Source: Ignavibacteria bacterium (GTDB taxonomy: Bacteria > Bacteroidota > Ignavibacteria > Kapaibacteriales > UBA4661). From it: DNA of 33,956 nucleotides. Location of the stretch: assembly GCA_014654705.1 (NCBI GenBank), contig JACVZY010000074.1:1-33956 (forward strand), given 5' to 3'. Made by a program: the position numbers and the translations under genes. Below are positions 1-7,700 of the stretch, one piece after another; position 1 is the stretch's first letter; the number at the start of each line of letters is the position of its first letter. The notes beneath the pieces are model-generated. The model was given only the letters and a program-made list of their open reading frames with translations, ran no database searches and was not told where the DNA came from.

Positions 1-63
1 CCTTGTTAATCCCCCGTTCCCCCTTTGTCAAGGGGGCGAATGCGACAAAAGATATGGGTAATG
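1..63 (+). repeat. 63-bp perfect direct repeat, left copy
   Basis: Identical base for base to 729-791. It contains a CCCCCTT / AAGGGGG hairpin at 20-37. The window starts inside or at the edge of this copy, so it may extend further left. Confidence 0.9.
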
Positions 64-92
64 GATAGTTGATAAAGGGGGAACGGGGGATT
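8..92. repeat. 85-bp MITE-like unit with 24-bp terminal inverted repeats
   Basis: Bases 8-31 and 69-92 are inverted copies of each other at 23 of 24 positions. Both are built from a C-run/G-run core (AATCCCCCGTTCCCCC and its complement). The enclosed 37 bases are unique apart from their copies in the other repeats of the cassette. Confidence 0.75.
53..92 (+). repeat. 40-bp inverted repeat flanking the DUF559 gene, left arm
   Basis: Reads from TATGGGTAATGGATAGTTGA into the G-rich core. The inverted counterpart is at 592-631, with only a few mismatches in the G/A-rich part. Confidence 0.75.
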
Positions 93-203
93 TACAGTTT
101 GAAACGATACCTCATTCGCCAACTTGATAAAAGGGGAACGGGGGGATTTACAGTTTGAAACGATACCTCATTCGCACCCTTGATATAGGGGGAACGGGGG
201 ATT
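69..203 (+). repeat. Tandem repeat, about 55-bp unit, 2.4 copies
   Basis: Units at 69-123 and 124-179 share a core that runs from a G-rich AACGGGGGATT part into ACAGTTTGAAACGATACCTC. A third, partial unit lies at 180-203. The array ends 2 bases before the DUF559 stop codon. There are too few units, and no unique spacers, for a CRISPR. Confidence 0.85.
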
Positions 204-205
204 AT

Positions 206-571
206 CTAACGCCGACAAGCATTTTCGATACGCTCACAAACAGCCTCAAAACAATGCAATACCTCATTGTTTGTAAAGCGAATTATCTGCAACCCATATA
301 CCTGTAAGAATGCTGTTCGTTGAGCATCATATTCTTGTGCATCGTCTGTGTAATGAGAATCACCATCCACTTCGAGCACTATTTGTCTCTCTGAGCAGTA
401 AAAATTAACAATATAGTTTCCTAGAGGCTTTTGACGCAACCAGCGTACGTGATGCGCACGCAAAAACTCAAACCATAATTTTTTTTCTGAGGCAGTCATG
501 GTGTTGCGCATTTCTCTCGCCCGCTCTTTGAGAATCGGATTATATGGGATGTATGGAGTTTGTGTACTCAT
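206..571 (-). CDS. DUF559-family endonuclease-fold protein (Vsr-like)
   Basis: A 121-residue protein, normal length for stand-alone DUF559 proteins, which share the PD-(D/E)XK fold with very-short-patch-repair (Vsr) nucleases. The hallmarks are visible: an N-terminal helix with KERAREMRNTMTASEKKLW (13-33), a QKPLGNYIV strand (48-55), the FYC turn (57-59), the LEVDGDSHY core (66-74) with E67, D69 and H73, and GLQIIRFTNNEV (93-104). Residue 56 is Asn (codon AAT) where the family usually has Asp before FYC, so nuclease activity may be altered or lost. The gene fills the space between a tandem repeat (ending at 203) and an inverted repeat (starting at 592), which suggests it travels with them. 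No restriction or methylase partner is next to it. The biochemical role of single-domain DUF559 proteins is not known to me. Confidence 0.88.
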   Translation of the reverse strand: MSTQTPYIPYNPILKERAREMRNTMTASEKKLWFEFLRAHHVRWLRQKPLGNYIVNFYCSERQIVLEVDGDSHYTDDAQEYDAQRTAFLQVYGLQIIRFTNNEVLHCFEAVCERIENACRR

Positions 572-591
572 TTGTTTACTATCAAAGTGTA

Positions 592-631
592 AATCCCCCG
601 TTCCCCTTTTGTCAACTATCCATTACCCATA
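592..631 (-). repeat. 40-bp inverted repeat flanking the DUF559 gene, right arm
   Basis: Reverse complement of 53-92 with few differences. It begins 20 bases upstream of the DUF559 start codon, so any promoter for that gene must lie within or just beside it. Confidence 0.75.
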
Positions 632-728
632 AGTCTGAAAGGCTCATGAATACTTGCTTCCAGAAGCCCCCGTGACAAAGGGGGCGGCGAGCGCAGCGAG
701 CGGGGGATTTGCCGTAAGCCGCTTCAAA

Positions 729-791
729 CCTTGTTAATCCCCCGTTCCCCCTTTGTCAAGGGGGCGAATGCGACAAAAGATATGGGTAATG
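729..791 (+). repeat. 63-bp perfect direct repeat, right copy
   Basis: Second copy of bases 1-63, 728 bases away and on the far side of the DUF559 gene. After one mismatch (792) the match continues for four more bases. Confidence 0.9.
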
Positions 792-942
792 CATAGCCTT
801 ATCAAGGGGGCAAATGAGTCAAGCGGCTTTGCCAGTTTTTTAACGAAAGAACATAACCCAAACTAAAAAAGAATGTTGGAAAAGTAGTGAAAAAAATTCT
901 AGCAATGATGTTTTCAAAACCTGCTATCATGCTTTTTTACTA

Positions 943-975
943 TTTGATAATTTTTTCTACTCAATAGTAAATTTG
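943..975 (+). promoter_or_regulatory. Bacteroidota-type promoter for the FlgD-domain protein
   Basis: -33 TTTG at 943-946, a 21-base spacer, then -7 TAAATTTG at 968-975, an exact match to TAnnTTTG. Transcription would begin near 982, about 90 bases before the chosen start codon. The promoter overlaps an upstream in-frame TTG at 973 and so rules that out as the start. Confidence 0.6.
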
Positions 976-1060
976 CTTTTGTCAAAAAAAGTCCGTAAGT
1001 TAGCCGCGCCAAGTTTCAAGCAGAGGCTGGCTTTTTATGAACATTTTTTCATTTTTATTA

Positions 1061-1064
1061 GGAG
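1061..1064 (+). promoter_or_regulatory. Ribosome binding site deciding a TTG start
   Basis: GGAG lies 7 bases upstream of the TTG at 1072, in an AT-rich leader. No in-frame ATG occurs before the signal peptide, so this site fixes the start. Confidence 0.65.
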
Positions 1065-1071
1065 AGTTGTT

Positions 1072-1899
1072 TTGCATTATTTTTCCCACTCTGTTGTCGG
1101 CAGTCGTACTCGAATTTCCACCTCGTTGACCTGCATTGTAGCATCGCTGCTTTTCGTGGTAACACTACCCCTTCAATCACAAACGCGTCTCACCGCACCA
1201 CTCAAAATCAATTTGAAGCCTAAAACGGTAACGTTTGTTGGTGGAAGAGGTACTGGAGGAGACTGCTTAGGAGCCGATATGTGCAAAGGCATGATGCTCC
1301 GCGAAAATGAAAGCCTCAATAAATATATGAAAGCAGACCGTGCACTTGCTGTTGACGGACGCTTCACCATGCAAGACGGAAAATTATATTTCATTCTGAC
1401 CAATGTTATCTCCGCAAGCAACATGAGCCTTGCGGACATCAAATCATTCCCTGTTGATTTCGACACCGAACTTCCCCGCGAGATTGCGAACGGTCTGGGC
1501 TTTTCCAATGTACGTGTGTTCAAAAGCCGCTATGCTGCCACAGCACAAGGTATGTTTGAAGTACAAGCGAAATTCTCCACAGGTTTGAATGCTTCAGTTG
1601 TGCCCGCACCACGCGGCGAGCGCCATGCGTCGGTATCGTTTGAAGTTTTCCGCCAGATGAACGTCAGTGTTGTTGTGCTGGACGCAAACGGCAAAAAAGT
1701 AGCGACGCTTTTGGAAAACACGACCATTGAAGGTAGCGAAACAGCACAAATGCTGTCATGGAACGGTAAAAATGATGCCGGAAAAAATGTAGCTTCGGGC
1801 GAATACCGCGTAGAAGTACGTTGCGTCCTTACCGACAGCGGTGCATCCTTTGCTGAGTCTGTGCCGGTTATTCTTGCGCCGGTAGCGATTGCGCACTAA
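1072..1899 (+). CDS. Exported protein with C-terminal FlgD-like Ig domain
   Basis: A 275-residue protein starting at TTG 1072. It begins with a signal peptide: basic residues around 12-14, then a hydrophobic stretch CIVASLLFVVTLPL (21-34), with likely cleavage near QSQ-T at about 37. The middle part (about 40-185) matches no family I recognise. Near the C-terminus, VVVLDANGKKVATLLEN followed by LSWNGKNDAGKNVASGEYRV is the classic FlgD Ig-like fold, which in this group is common at the ends of secreted proteins. It is not an FlgD cap protein: the N-terminal hook-binding region and flagellar neighbours are absent. It stands alone, with its own promoter (943-975) and a strong terminator (1953-1998). 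Function is unknown; probably periplasmic or surface-located. Confidence 0.8.
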   Translation: MHYFSHSVVGSRTRISTSLTCIVASLLFVVTLPLQSQTRLTAPLKINLKPKTVTFVGGRGTGGDCLGADMCKGMMLRENESLNKYMKADRALAVDGRFTMQDGKLYFILTNVISASNMSLADIKSFPVDFDTELPREIANGLGFSNVRVFKSRYAATAQGMFEVQAKFSTGLNASVVPAPRGERHASVSFEVFRQMNVSVVVLDANGKKVATLLENTTIEGSETAQMLSWNGKNDAGKNVASGEYRVEVRCVLTDSGASFAESVPVILAPVAIAH

Positions 1900-1952
1900 A
1901 CACTCACGCTTTCCTTTTGCACCTCGCACTACCCACGATTTCAAGAAAAAAC

Positions 1953-1998
1953 AAAAGCGCCACCGAGTACCATTTGTACTCGGTGGCGCTTTTTTTTT
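1953..1998 (+). terminator. Strong intrinsic terminator after the FlgD-domain protein
   Basis: A perfect 14-bp stem (GCGCCACCGAGTAC paired with GTACTCGGTGGCGC), loop CATTT, followed by a run of nine or more T. The stem is flanked by AAAA on the left and so can also stop transcription from the other strand. Confidence 0.92.
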
Positions 1999-2070
1999 GT
2001 GCTGTATGCGAGCTGTCCGATTGACGCTTTGACGTTACGAATCGTTCAAAAACAAGTGAGTAAATCTTCC

Positions 2071-2165
2071 TCGGTGGCACAGACATTCTTGTCTGTGTAG
2101 TCCCCTTAGCGTTGCGCTCAGAACACCGCTTCAAACTTCACAGACAAGAATGTCTGTGCCACCGA
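2071..2165. repeat. REPIN-like inverted hairpin doublet, copy 1
   Basis: Two perfectly inverted 27-base arms (2071-2097 and 2139-2165) separated by 41 bases. Each arm carries its own hairpin: CACAGACA, loop TTCT, TGTCTGTG. The foot next to the hairpin here is GTGG instead of GTAG. It lies between the 3' ends of the FlgD-domain gene and the E1 gene. See the other copies at 16057, 26738 and 28518. Confidence 0.85.
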
Positions 2166-2211
2166 AGCCAAAACAGTTTGTCGCTTTATTTTTTTGTACA
2201 AGACCAACCAA

Positions 2212-2258
2212 GGAAACAAAAGAAGACGGGCAGCCCGCTCAAGAAACGGACAGCCCGT
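2212..2258 (-). terminator. Probable terminator after the first E1 gene
   Basis: ACGGGC (2226-2231) can pair with GCCCGT (2253-2258), 22 bases after the E1 stop. On the minus strand it is followed by a U-rich CTTCTTTTGTTT. The hairpin is formed from two similar direct units (ACGGGCAGCCCG and ACGGACAGCCCG), so the fold is less certain than the other terminators. Confidence 0.5.
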
Positions 2259-2279
2259 GAGAAATTGATGTGTGCCGTG

Positions 2280-4487
2280 TTAGTATTTCATCGTCTTCCG
2301 TGCAGCATCCGCGACTTTGTCCGCCGAGAGCAGGATGTCCTGCTCCAGCACTTTTGCAAAGCCAACCGGAATATCTTTCGAGGCAACGCGCCCGACGGGA
2401 GCATCCAAATAGCTGAACAATTCTTCTTGAATCGTAGCGGCAATCTCGCCGCCGAAGCCGCCGTTGCGGTAGTGTTCGTGTGCCACGAGTGCGCGATTGG
2501 TGCGCTTGACGGATTCAAAGACGGTGGTTTTGTCCCACGGTGCAAGCGAACGCAAGTCTATCACCTCAGCATTGATGCCTTCTGTCGCCAATTTCTCTGC
2601 GGCTTGGAGCGAGAGATGGATAGCATTGCCGTAGGAAATAATTGTCAGGTCTGAACCCGGGCGACGAATTTTTGCTTTGCCGAAGGGAATCATATAATCA
2701 TCGGGCGGCACCGACGATGAGGTAGGACGGTAGTTGTAGAGGAATTTCGGTTCGATGTACACGGTCAGACCTTTCGAGCGCAGTGCATGGCGCATCAGCC
2801 CCACAGCATCGTCAGCAAAAGCAGGACACACCACGCGCGCACCCGGAAGATGAGCAAAGAGCGCATCGAGATTCTGCGAGTGATACAAACCGCCTTGAAT
2901 ATAGCCGCCGCTCGCCAGACGAATCACCATGTTGGGTGAGTATTGCCCTTTGGTGCGCCAGTATTCGTGCGTACATTCCACGTAGGCTTCCATTGCGGGC
3001 CAGAAGTAATCAGCAAACTCCGCACCTTCCACGACCACACGGATGTCCTCGCGGTAGCGGCAGAAACCGTTCGCCGTGCCGACGATGAAGTCCTCCGCAA
3101 TCGGCGCATTGAATACGCGTTCATTGCCAAATTCTGTCATCAGTCCTTTGGGAACGTTGAAAATACCTTGCTTTTCTTTCGATGCCACGTCTTGCCCCCA
3201 AAGGAACGTGTTCGGATTACGACGGAATTCCGTGCGCAGCCCGTGATTGATGCCTTCGCGGAAGGTGATTTGCGGTGCGGTGGGGTCGCTGACAAACGTA
3301 TCGTCGTGGTCATAGCCCACAAGCGGCTCCGGCAGAATAAACTGCTCATTTTCGGCGGGGTCTGGGATAGGGAGCGGCTCCACGCGGTCGGCGGCAGCAA
3401 AGATTTCTTCTTTGTTTTTTGCTTCCATTTCCACGAGCTGCTCTTCGGTCATGTAGCCCTTTTCGAGAATTGTTGCGCGAACGCGAGCAACGGGATCGCG
3501 CGTCCACATCTCGGCGATTTCTTCTTTGGTGCGATAGAGTTCGTGATTGTCCGAATTAGAGTGCGAAAGCAAGCGGTCACACTCGGCATGAACCATCGCT
3601 GCACCTTCGCCGGAGAGAACGAAATCACGTGCTTCTTCGAGTGCGCGGTAGGAAGCGAAGGGGTCGCGTCCGTCGCAGTTGATGATTTTGAAATTGGAGA
3701 ATCCACGGAAGTTGTCGGAAACGCGCAGATTCGCAGTTTGTTCGCGCAGTGGAACCGAAATACCGAAGCCGTTATTTTGGATGACAAAAATCACGGGCAG
3801 CTTCTCACGGCTCGCACCATTGACGGCTTCGTAGAAATAGCCTTCCGAGCAGGCAGAATCGCCACCAGAGTAAATTACAAACTCATCACCTTTGTATTTC
3901 TTGATAGCCCGCGCCGTGCCTGCTGCTATTTGGGAGTGATTGCCCGTGAGCGCAGAGCGGTTCTGAATACCGAGTGGGATTTTCGCAAAGTGATTGGACA
4001 TATTACGCCCGCCGCTCGACACATCGGCAGCTTTGCTGAGTCCGTTCATAATAATTTCGTCGGGCGTGATGCCGGCAGCCATACAGGAAAGAAAGTCGCG
4101 GTAGTACGGGTAAAAATAATCTTTTCCTTGACGGAAAATTTTTCCAATCGCAATCTGAATACCTTCATGTCCGGCGCACGGCGCATGATATGACCAGCCT
4201 TTTGCGAGTTTGAGATAATTCGCGGCTTTTTCGTCCAACTTGCGCCCCAAGTGCATGAGCTTGTACCACTCAATGACGGTCTCTTTATCGAAACCGGTGG
4301 TGTCGAAGGTATATCCTTTGGGATACTTTGTTGCAGCAGCGCTTGACGTTCCACTCTTTGCAGAAGACCCATGTGCGCCATTTTTGGCAGACGCATGACC
4401 ATTTGCGCCGCCATTGGCATTACTACTTGTATTCGGTGCCGATTTATTCGATGTTGCCGCCACCGGAGCGGATTTCTTCGATGCCAT
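2280..4487 (-). CDS. Fused alpha/beta E1 subunit of a 2-oxoacid dehydrogenase complex
   Basis: A 735-residue thiamine-diphosphate enzyme in which the E1 alpha and beta chains, separate in many bacteria, are one polypeptide. E1 decarboxylates a 2-oxoacid (pyruvate, 2-oxoglutarate or branched-chain) and passes the acyl group to a lipoyl E2. Residues 1-58 are a Ser/Ala/Asn/Gly-rich, probably disordered tail. The alpha part (about 60-390) holds the ThDP/Mg motif: GGDSACSEG near 204-212 and IQNNG near 232-236, with the metal-binding Asp kept and the usual GDG reading GDS. The beta part (about 405-735) includes WGQDV, DLRSLAPWD and AHEHYRNGGFGGEIAA. A GGAG (4494-4497) sits 6 bases before the ATG. 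No E2, E3 or lipoyl gene is nearby, so the substrate cannot be assigned; branched-chain 2-oxoacids are the best guess from overall resemblance. Confidence 0.88.
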   Translation of the reverse strand: MASKKSAPVAATSNKSAPNTSSNANGGANGHASAKNGAHGSSAKSGTSSAAATKYPKGYTFDTTGFDKETVIEWYKLMHLGRKLDEKAANYLKLAKGWSYHAPCAGHEGIQIAIGKIFRQGKDYFYPYYRDFLSCMAAGITPDEIIMNGLSKAADVSSGGRNMSNHFAKIPLGIQNRSALTGNHSQIAAGTARAIKKYKGDEFVIYSGGDSACSEGYFYEAVNGASREKLPVIFVIQNNGFGISVPLREQTANLRVSDNFRGFSNFKIINCDGRDPFASYRALEEARDFVLSGEGAAMVHAECDRLLSHSNSDNHELYRTKEEIAEMWTRDPVARVRATILEKGYMTEEQLVEMEAKNKEEIFAAADRVEPLPIPDPAENEQFILPEPLVGYDHDDTFVSDPTAPQITFREGINHGLRTEFRRNPNTFLWGQDVASKEKQGIFNVPKGLMTEFGNERVFNAPIAEDFIVGTANGFCRYREDIRVVVEGAEFADYFWPAMEAYVECTHEYWRTKGQYSPNMVIRLASGGYIQGGLYHSQNLDALFAHLPGARVVCPAFADDAVGLMRHALRSKGLTVYIEPKFLYNYRPTSSSVPPDDYMIPFGKAKIRRPGSDLTIISYGNAIHLSLQAAEKLATEGINAEVIDLRSLAPWDKTTVFESVKRTNRALVAHEHYRNGGFGGEIAATIQEELFSYLDAPVGRVASKDIPVGFAKVLEQDILLSADKVADAARKTMKY

Positions 4488-4568
4488 AACAATCTCCTAC
4501 ACAAAAAAAACGTAAAGAAAATAGTATTTGTCTGTTGTTTGGTTGTGAACTGACGTTCCTGAACATAA

Positions 4569-4583
4569 CGCTATTTTATAGCG
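4569..4583. other. Small hairpin in the leader of the first E1 gene
   Basis: CGCTAT, loop TTT, ATAGCG. It lies 82 bases upstream of the E1 start, between the candidate promoter and the gene. There is no U-run; role unknown. Confidence 0.35.
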
Positions 4584-4631
4584 GGTTGACGCTTCGACGG
4601 GCGTAAATTACAAAATATTCATTGAAATAAT

Positions 4632-4659
4632 CAAATCTAATCCGCGTGTTTTTAGCAAA
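4632..4659 (-). promoter_or_regulatory. Candidate promoter for the first E1 gene
   Basis: Minus-strand TAGATTTG (4632-4639) matches the -7 consensus TAnnTTTG. A TTTG lies upstream (4656-4659), but the spacer is only 16 bases, shorter than usual, so this is tentative. Confidence 0.35.
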
Positions 4660-4680
4660 GCGATGAACATCATTTTGCAT

Positions 4681-4736
4681 AAAAAAAGCGGCGTGTAGTC
4701 CTTTTAATATGACCACACGCCGCTATAATTTTTTAT
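4681..4736 (-). terminator. Bidirectional intrinsic terminator after giant surface protein 1
   Basis: AGCGGCGTGT (4687-4696) pairs perfectly with ACACGCCGCT (4715-4724), with a few further pairs inside. On the minus strand a run of seven T follows (A-run 4681-4687). On the plus strand ATAATTTTTT follows, so it could work both ways. Confidence 0.88.
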
Positions 4737-4749
4737 CGTGTTTGGGTGC

Positions 4750-7700
4750 TTAGTGTTTCACCACCACACGCGTTATCCAGCGCTTGCCGCGTTCGGTCGA
4801 AAGCTCAACACAATACACACCGGAGGCGAGTTTGCTGACATCGAATGTGCGCTCGTTACCACGAACTTCTTTCACGACAGCACCTTTCACATCGAGAAGG
4901 CGTACTTTGACAGGCTCATCCGAAAGTTCGGACAATCCTTCAATCTGCACAGTCTCGCTGGATGGGTTCGGGAAAATACGCACATTACCAAACATCATTT
5001 GGGCAGCAGCTTCATTAGCAAGCAACAAGTCTGAAAGTTGCTCTGTTGCTGATGGAGTATTCACATTGCCGATGGTATTAGCGGCACCGGAATTGCTTGT
5101 AACGACACCGCCGCTTTTCGGAGCGACCGTTGTTGTAAAGCCAGTCATAGGTGGCTGCGCTTGCGTAGTAACGCCACCGCAAGGAGCGCAGATTTTGCCC
5201 GGGGTGATGTTAATACCTGCGGTCGCACCGTTCGGATTTGTCAGAGAGCAGGGCGAAGGAATTCGGCAATCAAAGCCTGCCGGCGGTTCTTGGACAAAAC
5301 CAACAACAACCGAGTCATTATTCCCGACAATTCGTACCGGTTGCCCTTCCACCGTGAGAGTAGGCGTAGAACCAAAGTTTCTACCGTACACCACGACTTG
5401 TATGCCCACAGGTGTAGGAATGTTGGTCACCATGGTAATAAATGGCTGAGGTACGTTGTCAATGCGAATTGGAACCGATACCGTCTGACCGTTAGGGTTC
5501 GTGAGGCGAACCGTACCGGTACGCGGTGTGTTCAACGATGCAGGGATTTCTATGCCTACTTGCATCGGCGAGAGATAACGGGTCAGTGGTATTTGTACTC
5601 CATCCAAGGTAACGACCGTTGTCGGCAGCAAGCCCGTTCCATTCAGAGTTACCGTGAAGGGGCGAGCAGTTGCGGAGGTAACGATGGCTTGCGGTGTTGT
5701 AACGCGCAAATCCCGTATGGTCGGCGAATCAGCACCATTTGGCGCATTGCCGTTGGTGATACCGCCACGTTGGTCGAAGAGGAACTGCGGCAGAATCACA
5801 CCGTGCGATTGACCGTCAGGATTTGTAATCGTAACCGTAGCGGTCGAACCTGTCGGAATACTGAACGTATTCGGCACAAGTGCCAGTACAAGCGAATCAC
5901 CGGACGCAGCCAAGATGCCGAGTGGCTGCCCAAAGAGCGTTACACCTGCACCGGGCTGGAAGTTCCGCCCGCGAAGCGTAAGCTGCCAGTTACCCGGAAC
6001 GGGTGACGATTCAACGGTGCTGATAGATGGCGGCGGTCGGCGCTCGATAATCACCGGCACCGATGCGCTTTGGCGGTCGGTATTGGTGATGCGCAGGTTC
6101 GTCGTGCGAGGCTCGGCAGTCAGTGTGCCCGGAATCTCAATCGCTGCCTGCTGCGGCGATAGGATACGCGCCGTTACCGGAACGCCACCTACTGTAAACT
6201 GCGAAGTCGGGAAGAAACCACTACCAGTAACGGTGGTCGTAAAGGGGCGACCTGTCGCTGTCGTCACGATTGCCGGAGTAAGCGAGATTTGTGGTGGTGG
6301 TCCCGGTACGATTGCCAGCGTTACCGAAGCAAACTGTCCATCGGGATTGGTAAAGGTAATGCTACGAACACCCGGATAGCGCAGAGTTGCAGGAAGGGTG
6401 ATATTAGCTTGTGTAGGAACAATAGCCGTTGCTTGTACAGGGGTCGGCGGTGTGCTACCGTCGAAGACCGTAATTTTACCTTGCGGGCTAAGATTAAAGC
6501 CGGGAAGAGTAAGCGGAATATCTTCGCCGGACGACATAATCGGATTCGGCGTTACACGGATAAGCACTGGTGGCTGACCACGCAGATATTGCGTGCCAAG
6601 TCCACCAAAACTTGTCGGTACAGAAACGGTATTGGGTTGATTTGTAATGACCTGAATTTGATCATTCACCGGAACACCGCCTACGACTGCTTGAATCTGA
6701 CCATCACTATTGACAGTGAAACTTTGCACCGGAACGCCACCAATCAATACCTGAGTAGCACCCGTGAAGTTTGTGCCGGTCAGCGTTACGGGCGTACCGA
6801 AGGTAAACTGGGAAGGCGAAACACCCGTTACAACCGTTGTTTGCGGTGGTAATGCTTGGTAGCTAAAGCCATATGCCTGTACAGCGCCAAGCGGCGAGAT
6901 CACTTCAATCGTGCTTCCGTCGGTGCTGTCAAGTATCGCCTCCATATAGTTATCGCTCAGTACTCTAAAGGACTGGGCAGGAAATCTGCCAAAACGAACA
7001 TGGGTTGTACCCGTGAAGCCCGACCCACTGAGCAAGACTCTCGTACCACGCGGTCCGCCGGATGGTGTGAAACTCGATATCGTGAGAACTCTTGGCTGCG
7101 TCCCTACCGTCGGGAAATTCAGCCCGAGATTCTGTCCGTTCAAGCCCGTGATAGCTCCCGGATTACCGCTTGTGAGCGTTGCCGGCAGGAAGGAGATTTG
7201 AATATTATTCAACGGACCCGTAGGAACAGGATTAGCAACCCCGATAAAGGTTACAGTTACTTGTGTCGGTGATACTTTCGTTACAACGGGTGTGAGTCCC
7301 GGGGGAACACCCGTAATAGTGTAATTAACACCGTCGGTCATGACGGTACCGTCTGGAATACCGCCATTAAAGGTGTCGCCGGTAATACTAATCGGCAGTG
7401 TGCCGGTTACCGTACCATTCGCATTACCTGCAAGGCTAACACCGCTCGCGTAAATAGCTGTGCCGGTGATATAATTGATAGATAGTAGTTGACCATTCAG
7501 TCCCGTTACCGCAGCAGCATTACCGCCTTGAACACTTGCATTCAGGAAGGTAATTTGAACGTTGCCGACATTGTTCGCTGCCGTATGCGCAGCAGCTGCG
7601 CCGCTAAAGGAAATACGGGCTTCGGTTGGGGAAATTTTCGTCAGTACGATAGAAAGCCCTGACGGTACGTTCGCAACGGTATAGTGCGTAGCCGTTGTCA

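Larger units (their letters stand above)
1..835. mobile_element. DUF559 gene cassette embedded in nested GGGGGATT-type repeats
   Basis: A compact block made almost only of repeats and one small gene. Bases 1-63 recur exactly at 729-791, and the match continues after one mismatch to 68/796. A unit of about 55 bases is repeated in tandem at 69-203. Segment 53-92 recurs inverted at 592-631, flanking the gene at 206-571. The gene's stop lies 2 bases from the tandem repeat and its start 20 bases from the inverted copy. Further hairpins fill the right side (666-685; AAGCCGCTT at 716-724 against AAGCGGCTT at 821-829). The left edge is cut by the window, so the full element is not seen. That this is a mobile or repeat-propagating unit is inference from the packing; no transposase or target-site duplication was recognised. 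Confidence 0.55.

Noticed and set aside
69-203. CRISPR array
   Set aside because: Only 2.4 units, which abut without unique spacers; no cas genes.
973-1071. TTG 973 as start of the FlgD-domain protein
   Set aside because: It overlaps a consensus -7 promoter element, whereas TTG 1072 has a GGAG at the right distance.
2943-4193. A 416-codon open frame on the plus strand
   Set aside because: It lies entirely antisense to the first E1 gene, has no recognisable domain or ribosome site, and the minus-strand protein is conserved throughout.
4750-5000. A complete T9SS locus
   Set aside because: Only cargo tails are present; no por/gld/spr machinery gene lies in the window.
5161-6006. Plus-strand open frames across the giant surface protein 1 gene (also near 9700 and 10468)
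   Set aside because: They are antisense to clear IPT and repeat domains; their Arg/Cys-rich composition is typical of frames opposite a repetitive gene.
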